NCBI GenBank assembly: GCA_951640195.1
Contig: OX621176.1
Span: forward strand, 1,240,001 to 1,304,000
Direction of reading: 5' to 3'
DNA length: 64,000 nucleotides
DNA from: Porpolomopsis calyptriformis
Taxonomy: Eukaryota > Basidiomycota > Agaricomycetes > Agaricales > Hygrophoraceae
A model generated the notes under the pieces. The model made no database searches, had not been told where the DNA came from, and saw only the letters and a program-made list of their open reading frames with translations. Position 1 is the stretch's first letter; each line of letters opens with the position of its first letter. A program made the position numbers and the translations under genes. Positions 35,201-45,661 of the stretch are shown one piece after another.

Positions 35201-37479
35201 TAACTGGTAGGGTAACCCCATTGCTCCTCAAGGGGTGTTCATTGCTGAAAGACATTTTATCATTAGATGCAGGGACGTTTGCCCGCGCTTTGCAGAATAT
35301 TCGCCAAATTTTGGCAAGAACGTCCCTTGACGATCCCAATCAACGGCCTTCTCATCTAAGCCGATTGTTCTACCACATGGCTGATATCCAGTGCTCATTC
35401 GGACAACCCAGATTCTTCTACCCGAACCTCAGGTCTTCCCCCCACACGAGTCCCCCGATCCACAGGTCTGGAAGCCATCGTAGCTACACCCACCCTTCTC
35501 ATCGATCAGGAACAGTGACCATTTGTTGGATTCTCGAAGATCAGTGATTGCGCGTCGTATCAGGTGCTCAACCGCCCATTATGTTGTCCGGGCACCGATG
35601 TCCTTACAAGAAAAGGTCCGAACCCCCATTTTAACGCCACTTTATCTCACATTTTCGGCCGCATATCGATGCTTCTCGTCCACCATCAGTCTACCAACCT
35701 GCCCCATCCGCTCCAAAGCCGTTTGGTAGTTATTCAAGATGGACACAATAAGCGTCTGGGCACGATCCTTACCACAGATGATGGTCGTGAAGGATTTTTT
35801 CTCGTTGACTCACTCCATCGTCAATGTACGCTGTTCGGAACAGCCAGCCGAGTTTCCCCTATAGTTCTATGTTGAGGGTTACCGCGCCCTCTGGGTGGGG
35901 GATGTCTTGTTAGAGCCGATGATAACATTTGCGAATCCACTCGCCCAATCACCAAGCCTGGTCCAAGAAAATTACTTATGTGATCTAATGATACAAGAAT
36001 CCTTTCCATGTCCCGTCGACTATGGCATCACTACCAGTTAGCACGCGTGACGAGGATGTTCACTAAGGACGGCTGGCTGGGCCCAAACAACTTCGCCTCC
36101 GAGAGGAAAATAACGGTTGGACTAGTCGTGGGCTGAGAATTGAACCACGCTTTCGGTACTGGTTATCCCCGAACTAGATCGGAGTGTTATTAACACGAAA
36201 AGACGAGTGCGAGCTAAGGCCAACCCAATGTTTCGTCCGTTTTCCGTGACCGATCACTGAAGGAACAGGCCCGATTCATATCTCCAGTCGAATGTCTGAG
36301 AGATCTAAATCCCTCCTTTGCTCCAGTTTCGCGAATCGTTGGTCCGTCAAGGCAGACCAAATAATTGAGAAAATCCTGACGTAGGTGGATGTTAGCTGGG
36401 ACCATGGTTGGAAGAGATTCAGTCAAGTACCATGACCAACATCTTCAGAGCTGTCGAGATCGATAATGATGTTTTTTCCTTTCCACCGGAAGTCCTCTGC
36501 TACTGAGTAGGGTGCACACGTATGGACTGTGGTGTTACGAACATATGTCAAATGTGCCATATGATAAGATCGATATATTGTTTCGCCATAGTCGCATCCA
36601 CTATTTGCATATCTGCATCAAAGTAAGGGGCAACCATAGCGTCGATGATTGGCAGTCTTCGTCTGATCCTTTCATACCAGGGCGAGCTGTTTGCATTCAT
36701 GACACGGTACATGACATTCAAAAGTCAAAAGCGCATTTAGCCTCTTCTTTCGACATCATGTACTGCGCCATGAAATAAAAAACCTTGCACCGATATGAAA
36801 GGAAGTCGGAGATGCCGGGGAGAAAAGACTAACTCCCTTTTCGAAGTACATTCTTGACGGGTGGCGGGATCCGATGTGAAGTTGTGAAATGCGTGATACA
36901 AGTCAACATCATTCTCCGTCCTCAAATACGCACAGACGTTCACTCGTGGCAAAGGACGAGAAAGGATAGGCTGTCCGAAACCATCGCTGATGGTCACCTC
37001 TCCATAGATATTAATTTCCGGCAGAAACGCAAATATTCTCTGAAAGGCGATCAACAGCTCAGAGGATGTGGTAGAAGGGTATACGTACCTACAGATGTTG
37101 ACCTTGGAGGATAGGACATCGAGTGGCGCGATTATCTCTTGGGGTTTACTGTTGAGATAGGGGTTTGAGGAAAAGAAGTGATAGCGTCCGAGGGGGTAGT
37201 GAGCGATGAGTTAATGGTTAACACAAACGGAAAGAGGTTGTAACGAAAATGAGTCCCCGGAAAAAGCAGTCAGCTGTGGTGGATGAGCGGTCACTGATTC
37301 AACTGCTTGGTGTCTGCATTCATAGATATTCGCATGGACCGATAAGATGAATCTGACTTGGCGACGAACGTAACGGACCTGATTCGAGATTCACGAGTGA
37401 CTTGGATGTGGACATCCTATCCAGAGGCATTGCGAGCTGGAATCGCCCTGTATTTGATGCCAGTCAAGAGTGAGTCAAA
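32254..37479. other. Gene-poor stretch of about 5.2 kb
   Basis: Pyrimidine-rich upstream region of the HMG gene at 32750-32860, and many short frames. A minus-strand stretch near 35040-34965 reads EEEMIDELDLQDILESLNK and then a stop, as the end of a decayed gene might, but I could not extend it. Confidence 0.4.
36737..37130 (-). pseudogene. Possible exon remnant, unknown protein
   Basis: Minus-strand open frame with protein-like composition: RIFAFLPEINIYGEVTISDG, PLPRVNVCAYLRTENDVD. A donor-like GTACGT follows an upstream exon-like piece near 37090. No family recognised and no complete gene around it. Confidence 0.25.
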
Positions 37480-37659
37480 CAAACAACTGTTCCCCGCCAG
37501 TTCTATCTTCCAACTCACAGGACATCGGGAAGCCCTCTTTTGCGTGGTGAGAAAGGGAAGTCAGCTCGGGATTTGGATTGAAAACCAAAGTGGGCTAATG
37601 CGTTTATTTATAAAACCCCCTCAAGGCTGTGCAGAGCATCGTTCACCTTCACCTCTATC
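37480..37659 (+). promoter_or_regulatory. Receptor B promoter, shared with receptor D
   Basis: The 180 bp before the ATG at 37660 align with 49390-49560 (receptor D, opposite strand): CGCCAGTTCT, CCCTCTTTTGCGT, GATTGAAAACCAAAGT, AATGCGTTTATTTATA. TTTATAAAA at 37607-37615 is a TATA box about 45 bp before the start codon. Confidence 0.65.
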
Positions 37660-40503
37660 ATGACAAGCGCTCCTTTGCCTACTCAAATCCTCGATAGCAC
37701 CGTCAACCTTGTCGGGAATGATCAGTTCAATTTGAACCAAAACATTCATGTCTATCCGCAAGGTGAGTGAACGCCCTTGGCGAGCTTTCGTCTGTCGCTG
37801 TATTTGAGACAATGAAAATGACTGAACCATTCCAGCCGAACACCTCCCACATGCCCTCCTTGCTCCTTTCAACTGCAAAGATCGAGCGAGATGCTTGGAA
37901 GGTACAAGAACCGATATTCTTAATCAGATCTATCGCTGGATTGGTATCAGCCATTCACAACCTGGTTGTGATCCGGTTCTGAACAAAGATGTCAGTACCG
38001 TCTCGGCTGATGCTTGTGTGTTTTGGATCAACGGATCGGCTGGGACTGGGAAATCGACGATTGCTTACACTGTTGCGGAGGTGTGTAGAATGTATGGTGT
38101 GCTTGGCGCAAGCTTCTTCTGCTCTCGGGACGATGCGGATTGCAGCAACCCGAATCTAATCTTCACCACTCTCGCCTACCAGCTCGGAATCTCCATTCCT
38201 TTTTTCGGACCGGAGATTAGCCGCGCCACTAAATCCAATCCTGACATTCGCTACACCACTCCTCCATATCAACTCCAAGAGCTCATCATAAATTCCCTTT
38301 GCAAACTCAGAAACTTAATTCCCCCATTTGTTGTTGTTTTGGATGCACTCGACGAGTGCAAGGAGGCTGGGATGACCTCGGTAATCTTATCGTCACTCTC
38401 TCGTCACGTCAACGAATTGTTTCCATCCTGGTGACAAGTCGGCCCGAAAGCCATATTACCAGTGTCTTTAAATCAAGCCAATTGGACCCAGTGACTCGGC
38501 GATACGTTTTGCACGAAGTGGAATTAGGTGTCGTGCAGAGCGATATCGGGCACTACCTGTCAACGAAGCTCGCTTCAACGAGAGAGTTATATCGCATCAA
38601 AGACAAATGGCCTCCCGAAGCAGATATCCATTCCCTGACGTCGCTGTCTTCTGCGCTTTTCATCTTTGCGTCCACCTCGGTCAAGTTCATCGAGGATCGA
38701 AACTATTCTAACCCCAAAGGTCAACTCGCTCGTCTTCTGTGTAATGCAACTACTGCGGCGGAACCTTCGTCACCTGATTATGGCCTTGATCAATTATACA
38801 CTCAAGTGTTGAATGACGCTTTCCCTGCCATATCCCCTGGTCTTTCTGATTGCCTTAAGGAAATTGTAGGAACTATTGTTCTTCTTCGAGATCCGCTCTC
38901 TTCGGTTGTTATCGAACAGTTGCTGGGTGTGCAACCGGGGGTAGTTGAAGAGACACTGCGTCATCTTCACTCGGTCATCATGGTGCCAGATGATGATACC
39001 CAAGTGATTCGAACCCTTCATCCATCCTTTTTCGACTTCATCACAAGCACAACTCGATGTCGTAATCCGAAATTCGTTGTTGACCCTCGAAGCCAGCACA
39101 CTCTACTTGCGCGTGCCTGTCTACGTGTTATGAAAAAGCTGAAGCGAGATATTTGTGGAATAAGAAACCCATCGATACTCAATAACGAAGTGGACAACCT
39201 TCCGACGCGGATCATGACATGCATTCCGCCTGAACTGCAGTATGCATCGTCACTGGGCTTGGCACCTGTCAAATGCGATGTTCTCTGACATTCTTGATGA
39301 ACTCATGAACGAGTTCTGTTCAAAATATCTACTATATTGGGTCGAAGCACTGAGTCTGATGGGAGATCTTCGAAATGGCCTCCTTGCGTTGGATGTCGCA
39401 CGACAAGCGATTGCCGTTCGTTATTCCCCTTCTCGGCAATGCCCAAAACTGATCAAGTTCCCCAGAAATCAGGCAGAGATGTGACCGATATGATGCTTTT
39501 AATTCGTGATTGCGAACGGTTTACCCTTGAATTTTTCTCGATCATCAGTACTTGTTCGCTTCAAGTATACCACTCTGCGTTACTGTTCACTCCCGAAGAC
39601 ACATTAATTAAGAAGACGTATAGGAAAGAGTTGGACATTGCGATAAAAGTGTGCAACGGATTGGATCTGAGATGGGATTCATGCATACGGACGATAGAAG
39701 AACATTCCTATGTTATGTCAGTCGCATTCTCCTTCGATGGTGCGCGTATTGCGTCTGGATCCCTCGACAGAACAGTTCGGCTGTGGGACGCAGTCAGTGG
39801 TGCACATCTGAACACATTCAGGGGACATTCCGGTTCGGTATATTCGGTCGCATTTTCCCCTGATGGCACGCGTATCGTTTCCGGATCCCTCGACCGAACC
39901 GTTCGACTATGGGACGCAGTCAACGGTCCACATCTGAACACATTCACTGCACATTCCGGTTCGGTATATTCGGTCGCCTTTTCCCCCGATGGCACGCGTA
40001 TCGTTTCCGGATCTGTCGATGAAACTGTCCAGCTGTGGGACGCAGCCAGCGGTGCCCGTCTGAACACCCTCGTGGGACATTCCGATTATGTAAATTCAGT
40101 CGCATTTTCCCTCAACGGCACTCGTATCGTTTCTGGATCCCTCGATCACACTGTCCGGTTGTGGGACGCAGTCAGTGGTGCACATCTGACCACTTTCGAC
40201 GCACATTCCGGTTGCGTAACATCGACCGCATTTTCCCCCGATGGCACGCGTATCGTTTCTGGATCTGAGGACCAAACCGTTCGATTGTGGGACGCAGTCA
40301 GCGGCGCACTGCTGAACACTTTCAAGGGACATTCCAGTTCGGTAACATCGGTCGCATTTTCCCTCGATGGCACGCGTATCGTTTTTGGATCCCACGACAA
40401 AACCGTTCGTTTGTTCGAGTTCCCCGTCTCTAGAATTGCATGTATACTTGTCACTTTGAATACTTGTCACTTTGAAATATATGGGGTATCCACATCAATC
40501 TAA
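37660..40503 (+). pseudogene. NACHT-WD40 receptor B, frameshifted twice
   Basis: Same architecture as receptor A. Exon 1 37660-37762 (MTSAPLPTQILDSTVNLVG), exon 2 from 37836, intron 39416-39465, WD40 exon from 39466. Walker A GSAGTGKS and Walker B VVVLDALDE are intact. Compared with A, C and D, 8 bp are missing near 38427 (after HVNELFP), and 2 bp near 39245 (in LQYACRHWAW), so the frame is lost after the NACHT domain. About seven WD40 repeats follow, the last running into FEFPVSRIACIL; the tail common to A, C and D is missing. The final ~80 bp are antisense to the 3' end of the HExxH gene, which shows a rearrangement breakpoint. Confidence 0.88.
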
Positions 40504-41558
40504 TAGAACACGCTCGTCTACCCCGTGTCGCTTATCATTCTGAAGGAAGGTGATTGGCACCAGTCCATGAATGCCGAGCCCGCCGCCATTCTGCTGCTGT
40601 ACAGTATCTCTATTCCTCTCAAGTCCAGGAAGACAAGTGACTTTGGGACGGGCGCGGGGATTGAGGTGGGAGGCTGATGGGGGCGGGAGACTGGTTATGC
40701 TGACCAAGGGCAGTGGCGAATTGAGGATATTGAAATTGCGCAGGGTTTGCGCTGCCCCGTCTTTATCTAGAATGTATTAGTCACAGCTATGTATAATAAT
40801 TATTGCACATACCTATGATTGCGCTGCTAGAAGGCAACTCAATTCCGATACCCTCCAATGATTTCATACCCCCACACCTTCCGTCTAACCACCACCCCTG
40901 TACCACCCCACCAAAGAAACACTTTTCCACGTAGTTCCCGGCCTCAGAACTATATGGTGCACAGTCAGGGGTGTCGACTAAACCCCTTGACCACCATACA
41001 AGAAGCCGATGGGCAAGTTCGTGGAGGATAATGGCTATGAAGAGGACTTTGAGTTCGTCTAATGATGGCCCATAAGCTCTCTTGGCTGAAAACTGGAAAG
41101 GAGCGTGAAATTAAATACTAAGAATGATTCAACGGCATATATACCTTCTTGCGTAGATGTGAGACAAATCTGTAGCTCACATAAATGGCATTATCCGATG
41201 CCATTCTAGTGCCAACGTAGGTGAAGCCCCACTGGAATGATCTTCCATCCATTCCAGTGGAATCGAGGCGGGTCTCTGGCCATTGAGACAAAAAGAACAA
41301 CCAGATATCATGGTCCGTTGGTCGTATGGGTTGAATGCGGGAAATGTTTTGCCTGGATCTTGGCATTCCAACATCATACAAGCTGTTTAATATGTCGAGG
41401 AATGGTGCACGGAAACGTTGGTTTTTGAGTAGCTGGTCTCTAGTTATGTGGAGAAGGGAGATAATATCACGGTATTTGGAGTGATTCGTCCTGTCCCTTT
41501 TGTTGGGATCTTGGGAAAGGTAGTTTGTGAGGATAGCTGGGTGGTAGTGGTGTGCCAT
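40495..41558 (-). CDS. HExxH (HELAH) putative zinc metallopeptidase, unknown family
   Basis: Intact member of a family present four times here. Exons 41558-41145, 41092-40813, 40766-40495, in frame, 321 residues. The N-terminal half (MAHHYHPAILTN, FLDILNSLYDVGMPRSR, PTDHDIWLFFLSQWPET, GFTYVGTRMASDNAIYVS) is of unknown fold. Residues 162-166 are HELAH at the end of a hydrophobic helix (LDELKVLFIAIIL), followed 21 residues later by SEAGNYVEK (E188, E194), then CFFGGVVQGWW. HExxH plus a downstream Glu is the zinc-binding layout of gluzincins; activity is inferred, not shown. No signal peptide, so probably intracellular. The C-terminus is Pro-rich and polar. It lies tail-to-tail with receptor B, overlapping by 9 bp, and head-to-head with receptor C. 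Confidence 0.72.
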
Positions 41559-41750
41559 GGTTGAGACGCAAGATAGGGTACGAGTGTGTCGCAATATGGC
41601 TACAACCCCTAAGTCAGCCCACATGTGACCAGTCACATACCGATCGATGGCTACTATTTTTCCGCTCCTCTGCTCATGTTTTTTGTTTTGAAATTTAATA
41701 TCTAGAACACTCCCACATGCAAGAATCCCACATTAACGAAGAACACAACT

Positions 41751-44491
41751 ATGAAACCAACAAAACCACCACCACATGTTTGGCGTCGGCGTGACAAACC
41801 TGCAAATGAGGAAATCATCACGTGCGCCAATTCATCTGCAAACGGCTATAAATCCAATCCCGACATTCGCTACACCACTCCTCCATATCAACTCCAAGAG
41901 CTCATCATAAATCCCCTTTGCAAACTCAGAAACTTAATTCCCCCATTTGTTGTTGTTTTGGATGCACTCGACGAGTGCAAGGAGGCTGGGATGACCTCGG
42001 TGATCTTATCGTCACTCTCTCGTCATGTCAACGAATTGTTTCCATTGAAGTTCCTGGTGACAAGTCGACCGGAAAGCCATATTACCAGCGTCTTTAAATC
42101 AAGCCAATTGGACCCAGTGACTCGGCGATACGTTTTGCACGAAGTGGAATTGGGTGTCGTGCAGAGCGATATCGGGCACTACCTGTCCACGAAACTCGCT
42201 TCAACAAGAGAGTTATATCACATCAAAGACAAATGGCCCTCTGAAGCCGATATCCATTCCCTGACGTCGCTGTCTTCTGCGCTTTTCATCTTTGCGTCCA
42301 CCTCGGTCAAGTTCATCGAGGATCGAAACTATTCTAACCCCAAAGGTCAACTCGCTCGTCTTCCGTGTAATGCAACTACTGCGGCGGAACCTTCGTCACC
42401 TGATTATGGCCTTGATCAATTATACACTCAAGTGTTGAATGACGCTTTCCCTGCCATATCCCCTGGTCTTTCTGATTGCCTTAAGGAAATTGTAGGAACT
42501 ATTGTTCTTCTTCGAGATCCGCTCTCTTCGGTTGTTATCGAACAGTTGCTGGGTGTGCAACCGGGGGTAGTTGAAGAGACACTGCGTCATCTTCACTCGG
42601 TCATCATGGTGCCAGATGATGATACCCAAGTGATTAGAACCCTTCATCCATCCTTTTTCGACTTCATCACAAGCACAACTCGATGTCGTAATCCGAAATT
42701 CGTTGTTGACCCTCGAAGCCAGCATACTCTACTTGCGCGTGCCTGTCTACGTGTTATGAAAAGGCTGAAGCGAGATATGTGTGGAATAAGAAACCCATCG
42801 ATACTCAATAACGAAGTGGACGACCTTCCGACGCGGATCATGAGCTGCATTCCGCCTGAACTGCAGTATGCATGTCGTCACTGGGCTTGGCACCTGTCAA
42901 ATGCGATGTTCTCTGACATTCTTGTTGAACTCATGAAGGAATTTTGTTCGAAATATCTGCTATATTGGGTCGAAGCACTGAGTCTGATGGGAGATCTTCG
43001 AAGTGGCCTCCTTGCGTTGGATGTCGCACGACAAGCGCTTGCCGTTCGTCATTCCCCTTCTTGGCGATACACAAAACTGATCAAATCCCCCAGAAATCCG
43101 GCAGAGATGCGACCGATACGATGATTTTACTTAGTGATTGCGAACGGTTTACCCTTGAATTTTTTTCGATCATCAGTACTTGTTCGCTTCAAGTATACCA
43201 CTCTGCGTTACTGTTCACTCCCGAAGAAGCCTTGATTAAGAAGTCGTATGGGGAAGAGTTGGATATTCCGATAAAGGTGTTCAATGGATTGGATGAGAGT
43301 TGGGATTCATGCATACGGACGATAGAAGGACATTCCTATATGGTTGAGTCAGTCGGATTCTCCTGCGATGGTGCGCGTATCGTTTCTGGATCCTCCGACA
43401 AAACTGTTCGACTGTGGGACGCAGTCAGCGGTGCCCATCTGAACACTTTCAAGGGTCATTCCGATCTGGTAACATCAGTTGCATTTTCCCCTGATGGCAT
43501 GCGTATCGTTTCTGGATCCAGAGACAAAACTATTCGGCTGTGGGACGCAGTCAGCGGTGCCCGTCTGAACACTTTCAAGGGTCATTCCGGTTCAGTATAT
43601 TCGGTCGCGTTTTCCCCCGATGGCACGCGTATCGTTTCCGGATCCGTCGATGAAACTGTTCGGCTGTGGGACGCAGTCAGCGGTGCACTTCTGAACACTT
43701 TCAAGGGTCATTCCCGTTGGGTAACATCAGTCGCATTTTCCCCAGATGGCATACGTATCGTTTCTGGATCCTCCGACAAAACTGTTCGGCTGTGGGACGC
43801 AGTCAGCGGTGCACTTCTGAACACTTTCAAGGGTCATTCGCGTTGGGTAACATCAGTCGCATTTTCCCCCGATGGCATGCGTATCGTTTCTGGATCCGAT
43901 GACTCAACTGTTCGGCTGTGGGACGCAGTCAGCGGTGCACTTCTGAACACTTTCAAGGGTCATTCCGGTTGGGTGACATCAGTTGCATTTTCCTCTGATG
44001 GCATACGTATCGTTTTTGGATCCGAAGACAAAACTGTTCGGCTGTGGGACGCAGTCAGCGGTGCACTTCTGAACACTTTCAAGGGTCATTCCAATAGTGT
44101 AACATCAGTTGCATTTTCCCCCGATGGCATGCGTATCGTTTCTGCATCCTACGACGAAACCGTTCGGCTGTGGGACGCAGTCAGCGGTGTACATTTGAAC
44201 ACCCTCAAAGTACATTCCTCTAACGTTGAATCGATCGCGCGATCTTGTAGTTTATCCCGAAACTGGTTATCTACCAATCGCCTAAACCCAACTACTCCAA
44301 TATTTGGTTATATCGCACCGGAGGGCTGGGTGCACTCTCTCACTCTGAATCGACGTATTTGTTGGGTTCCGGTCTCTCGCAGACCGGCGAGCTTGGCTGC
44401 AAACGGAACTTGTGCAGTTTTTGGCACAGAAGATGGTCGCGTCATTATCCTTGATTTCACAGGCGTGGACGCCTACTTTCGTAACCTGTAG
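41751..44491 (+). CDS. NACHT-WD40 receptor C, 5'-truncated, P-loop missing
   Basis: Homology to the other receptors starts abruptly near 41849 (KSNPDIRYTTPPYQ), after the Walker A region. The upstream 33 codons from ATG 41751 (MKPTKPPPHVWRRR) are unrelated but remain in frame, so a P-loop-less protein could be made. Walker B VVVLDALDE is present. Intron 43044-43093 (GTTCGT...CCAG) joins to the WD40 exon at 43094. Seven highly similar WD40 repeats (GHSRWVTSVAFSPDG type) make about one propeller, followed by the common tail (GWVHSLTLNRRICWVPV, GVDAYFRNL). Open to the normal stop at 44491. Without Walker A it cannot bind nucleotide in the usual way; it is either a decoy-like product or a pseudogene. 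Confidence 0.8.
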
Positions 44492-45356
44492 TTTTTCCTA
44501 ACACATCGTCCTATGGCTAGGAGTTTTTCGTTGTCATAAAAAAAATTTCGTGACATACTGTCTCTAGCAAAGCTTTTTCCAACTCTCCCATTGGTATTTT
44601 GTGGATACATGCGCGCGTCAAGCACATTTTACTGCACGGAACGGTGCGAGCGACCCGTTATCTGATTGGGCCGATGCTGCTGCCGCTGAGGAAGGTTTCC
44701 TCAGCAGGTTCAGATTGCGCAGGTGCAGTCAATCAACATGACCCTGCACCTGACCGATCAAAAAAGCCCCCCCCCTCTTACTTTCTTATCGTCTGTCTTG
44801 TTTATCTCTTTGTAGGAGAGAATCTATTGGTCGCAGCTACCTTCTTGACTCTCAAACCACCTTTCCGTGGCCTAGGTGTGCATGCCTTCATTAGCCAACT
44901 TTGGTTTTCAATTGATATCCCATGCTGACCTCCCAATTGATGGCTCAACCATTAACTATTTTTCTAAGAGTGGTATCATTTATCATATATAATTGATAAT
45001 TGATTGTTTGGAGGGATAGTCTGGGGCGAGATTCGAACCCTGATCACTACTTTCGTCTAAATGAACCCCTCAGCCTCACTCATGAACGCGGTACCGCTTA
45101 TCAAGTTTGTACGAGAGACCCAACCCAATCACATTCCCCCGCTGTGCAGCCTGGTGATTTCTCTCATGCTCTCGTCGGTAAGATGATTTGGAATAAGCAC
45201 AGTGATTATTATAATAAGATGCGAGGTGACGGGGATGGGAGGCATGCCACGTTCATCAACGGTAATCCTTGAACCTCCTAAGGATGGATAGCAGCGGATT
45301 GATTTAAAATATGATTCATTGTTAGTTGTGTTAGGCTGCATCCACTTCATGACATA
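44492..45356. other. Spacer with relics of receptor-block flanks
   Basis: 44560-44880 aligns with 13480-13900, the 3' flank of receptor A including the end of the low-complexity gene (minus strand KPSSAAAASAQSDNG against RPSSTAAAPAQSDNE). 44885-44930 repeats the receptor promoter block CCAACTTTGGTTTTCAATT in the orientation that would serve a leftward gene. No intact gene. Confidence 0.55.
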
Positions 45357-45596
45357 CCTATGCTTCCATCAGCAGTCTCAACGCCAATCCACGCCAGTTT
45401 CCGCAAGCCCCAATACACCACCTAACCACCACCCCTTTATAACCAAAAAAAGGCTTCTCAATGTGATTTCCTGCTTCTGGGGTGTTGGAGTACCCCCTCG
45501 ACCACCACGACGAGCGAGTTCGTGTAGTACGATTAAGACAAACAGAAGTTGAAGTTCGTCAAGGGATGGCCCATAGTGCCTCGGGGTTGTGAACTG
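45357..45596 (-). pseudogene. Decayed copy 3 of the HExxH family gene
   Basis: Only the motif region remains: YGPSLDELQLLFVLIVLHEL followed by AR (HELAH changed to HELAR, losing the second His), and after a frameshift EAGNHIEKPFFGYKG and a tail to a stop at 45358. The N-terminal exon is absent. It sits just beyond the stop of receptor D on the same strand. Confidence 0.7.
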
Positions 45597-45661
45597 GGGG
45601 TAAAGATACCTACCCCCGTGTGCTCATGGAGCCCGTTGGATAGGACGATGGGTTAGGAAAA

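Noticed and set aside
45010..45100. tRNA-like B-box GGTTCGAATCT on the minus strand
   Set aside because: The T-stem pairs at only about three of five positions, no acceptor stem closes, and no good A-box sits at the right distance. At most a decayed tRNA-derived fragment.
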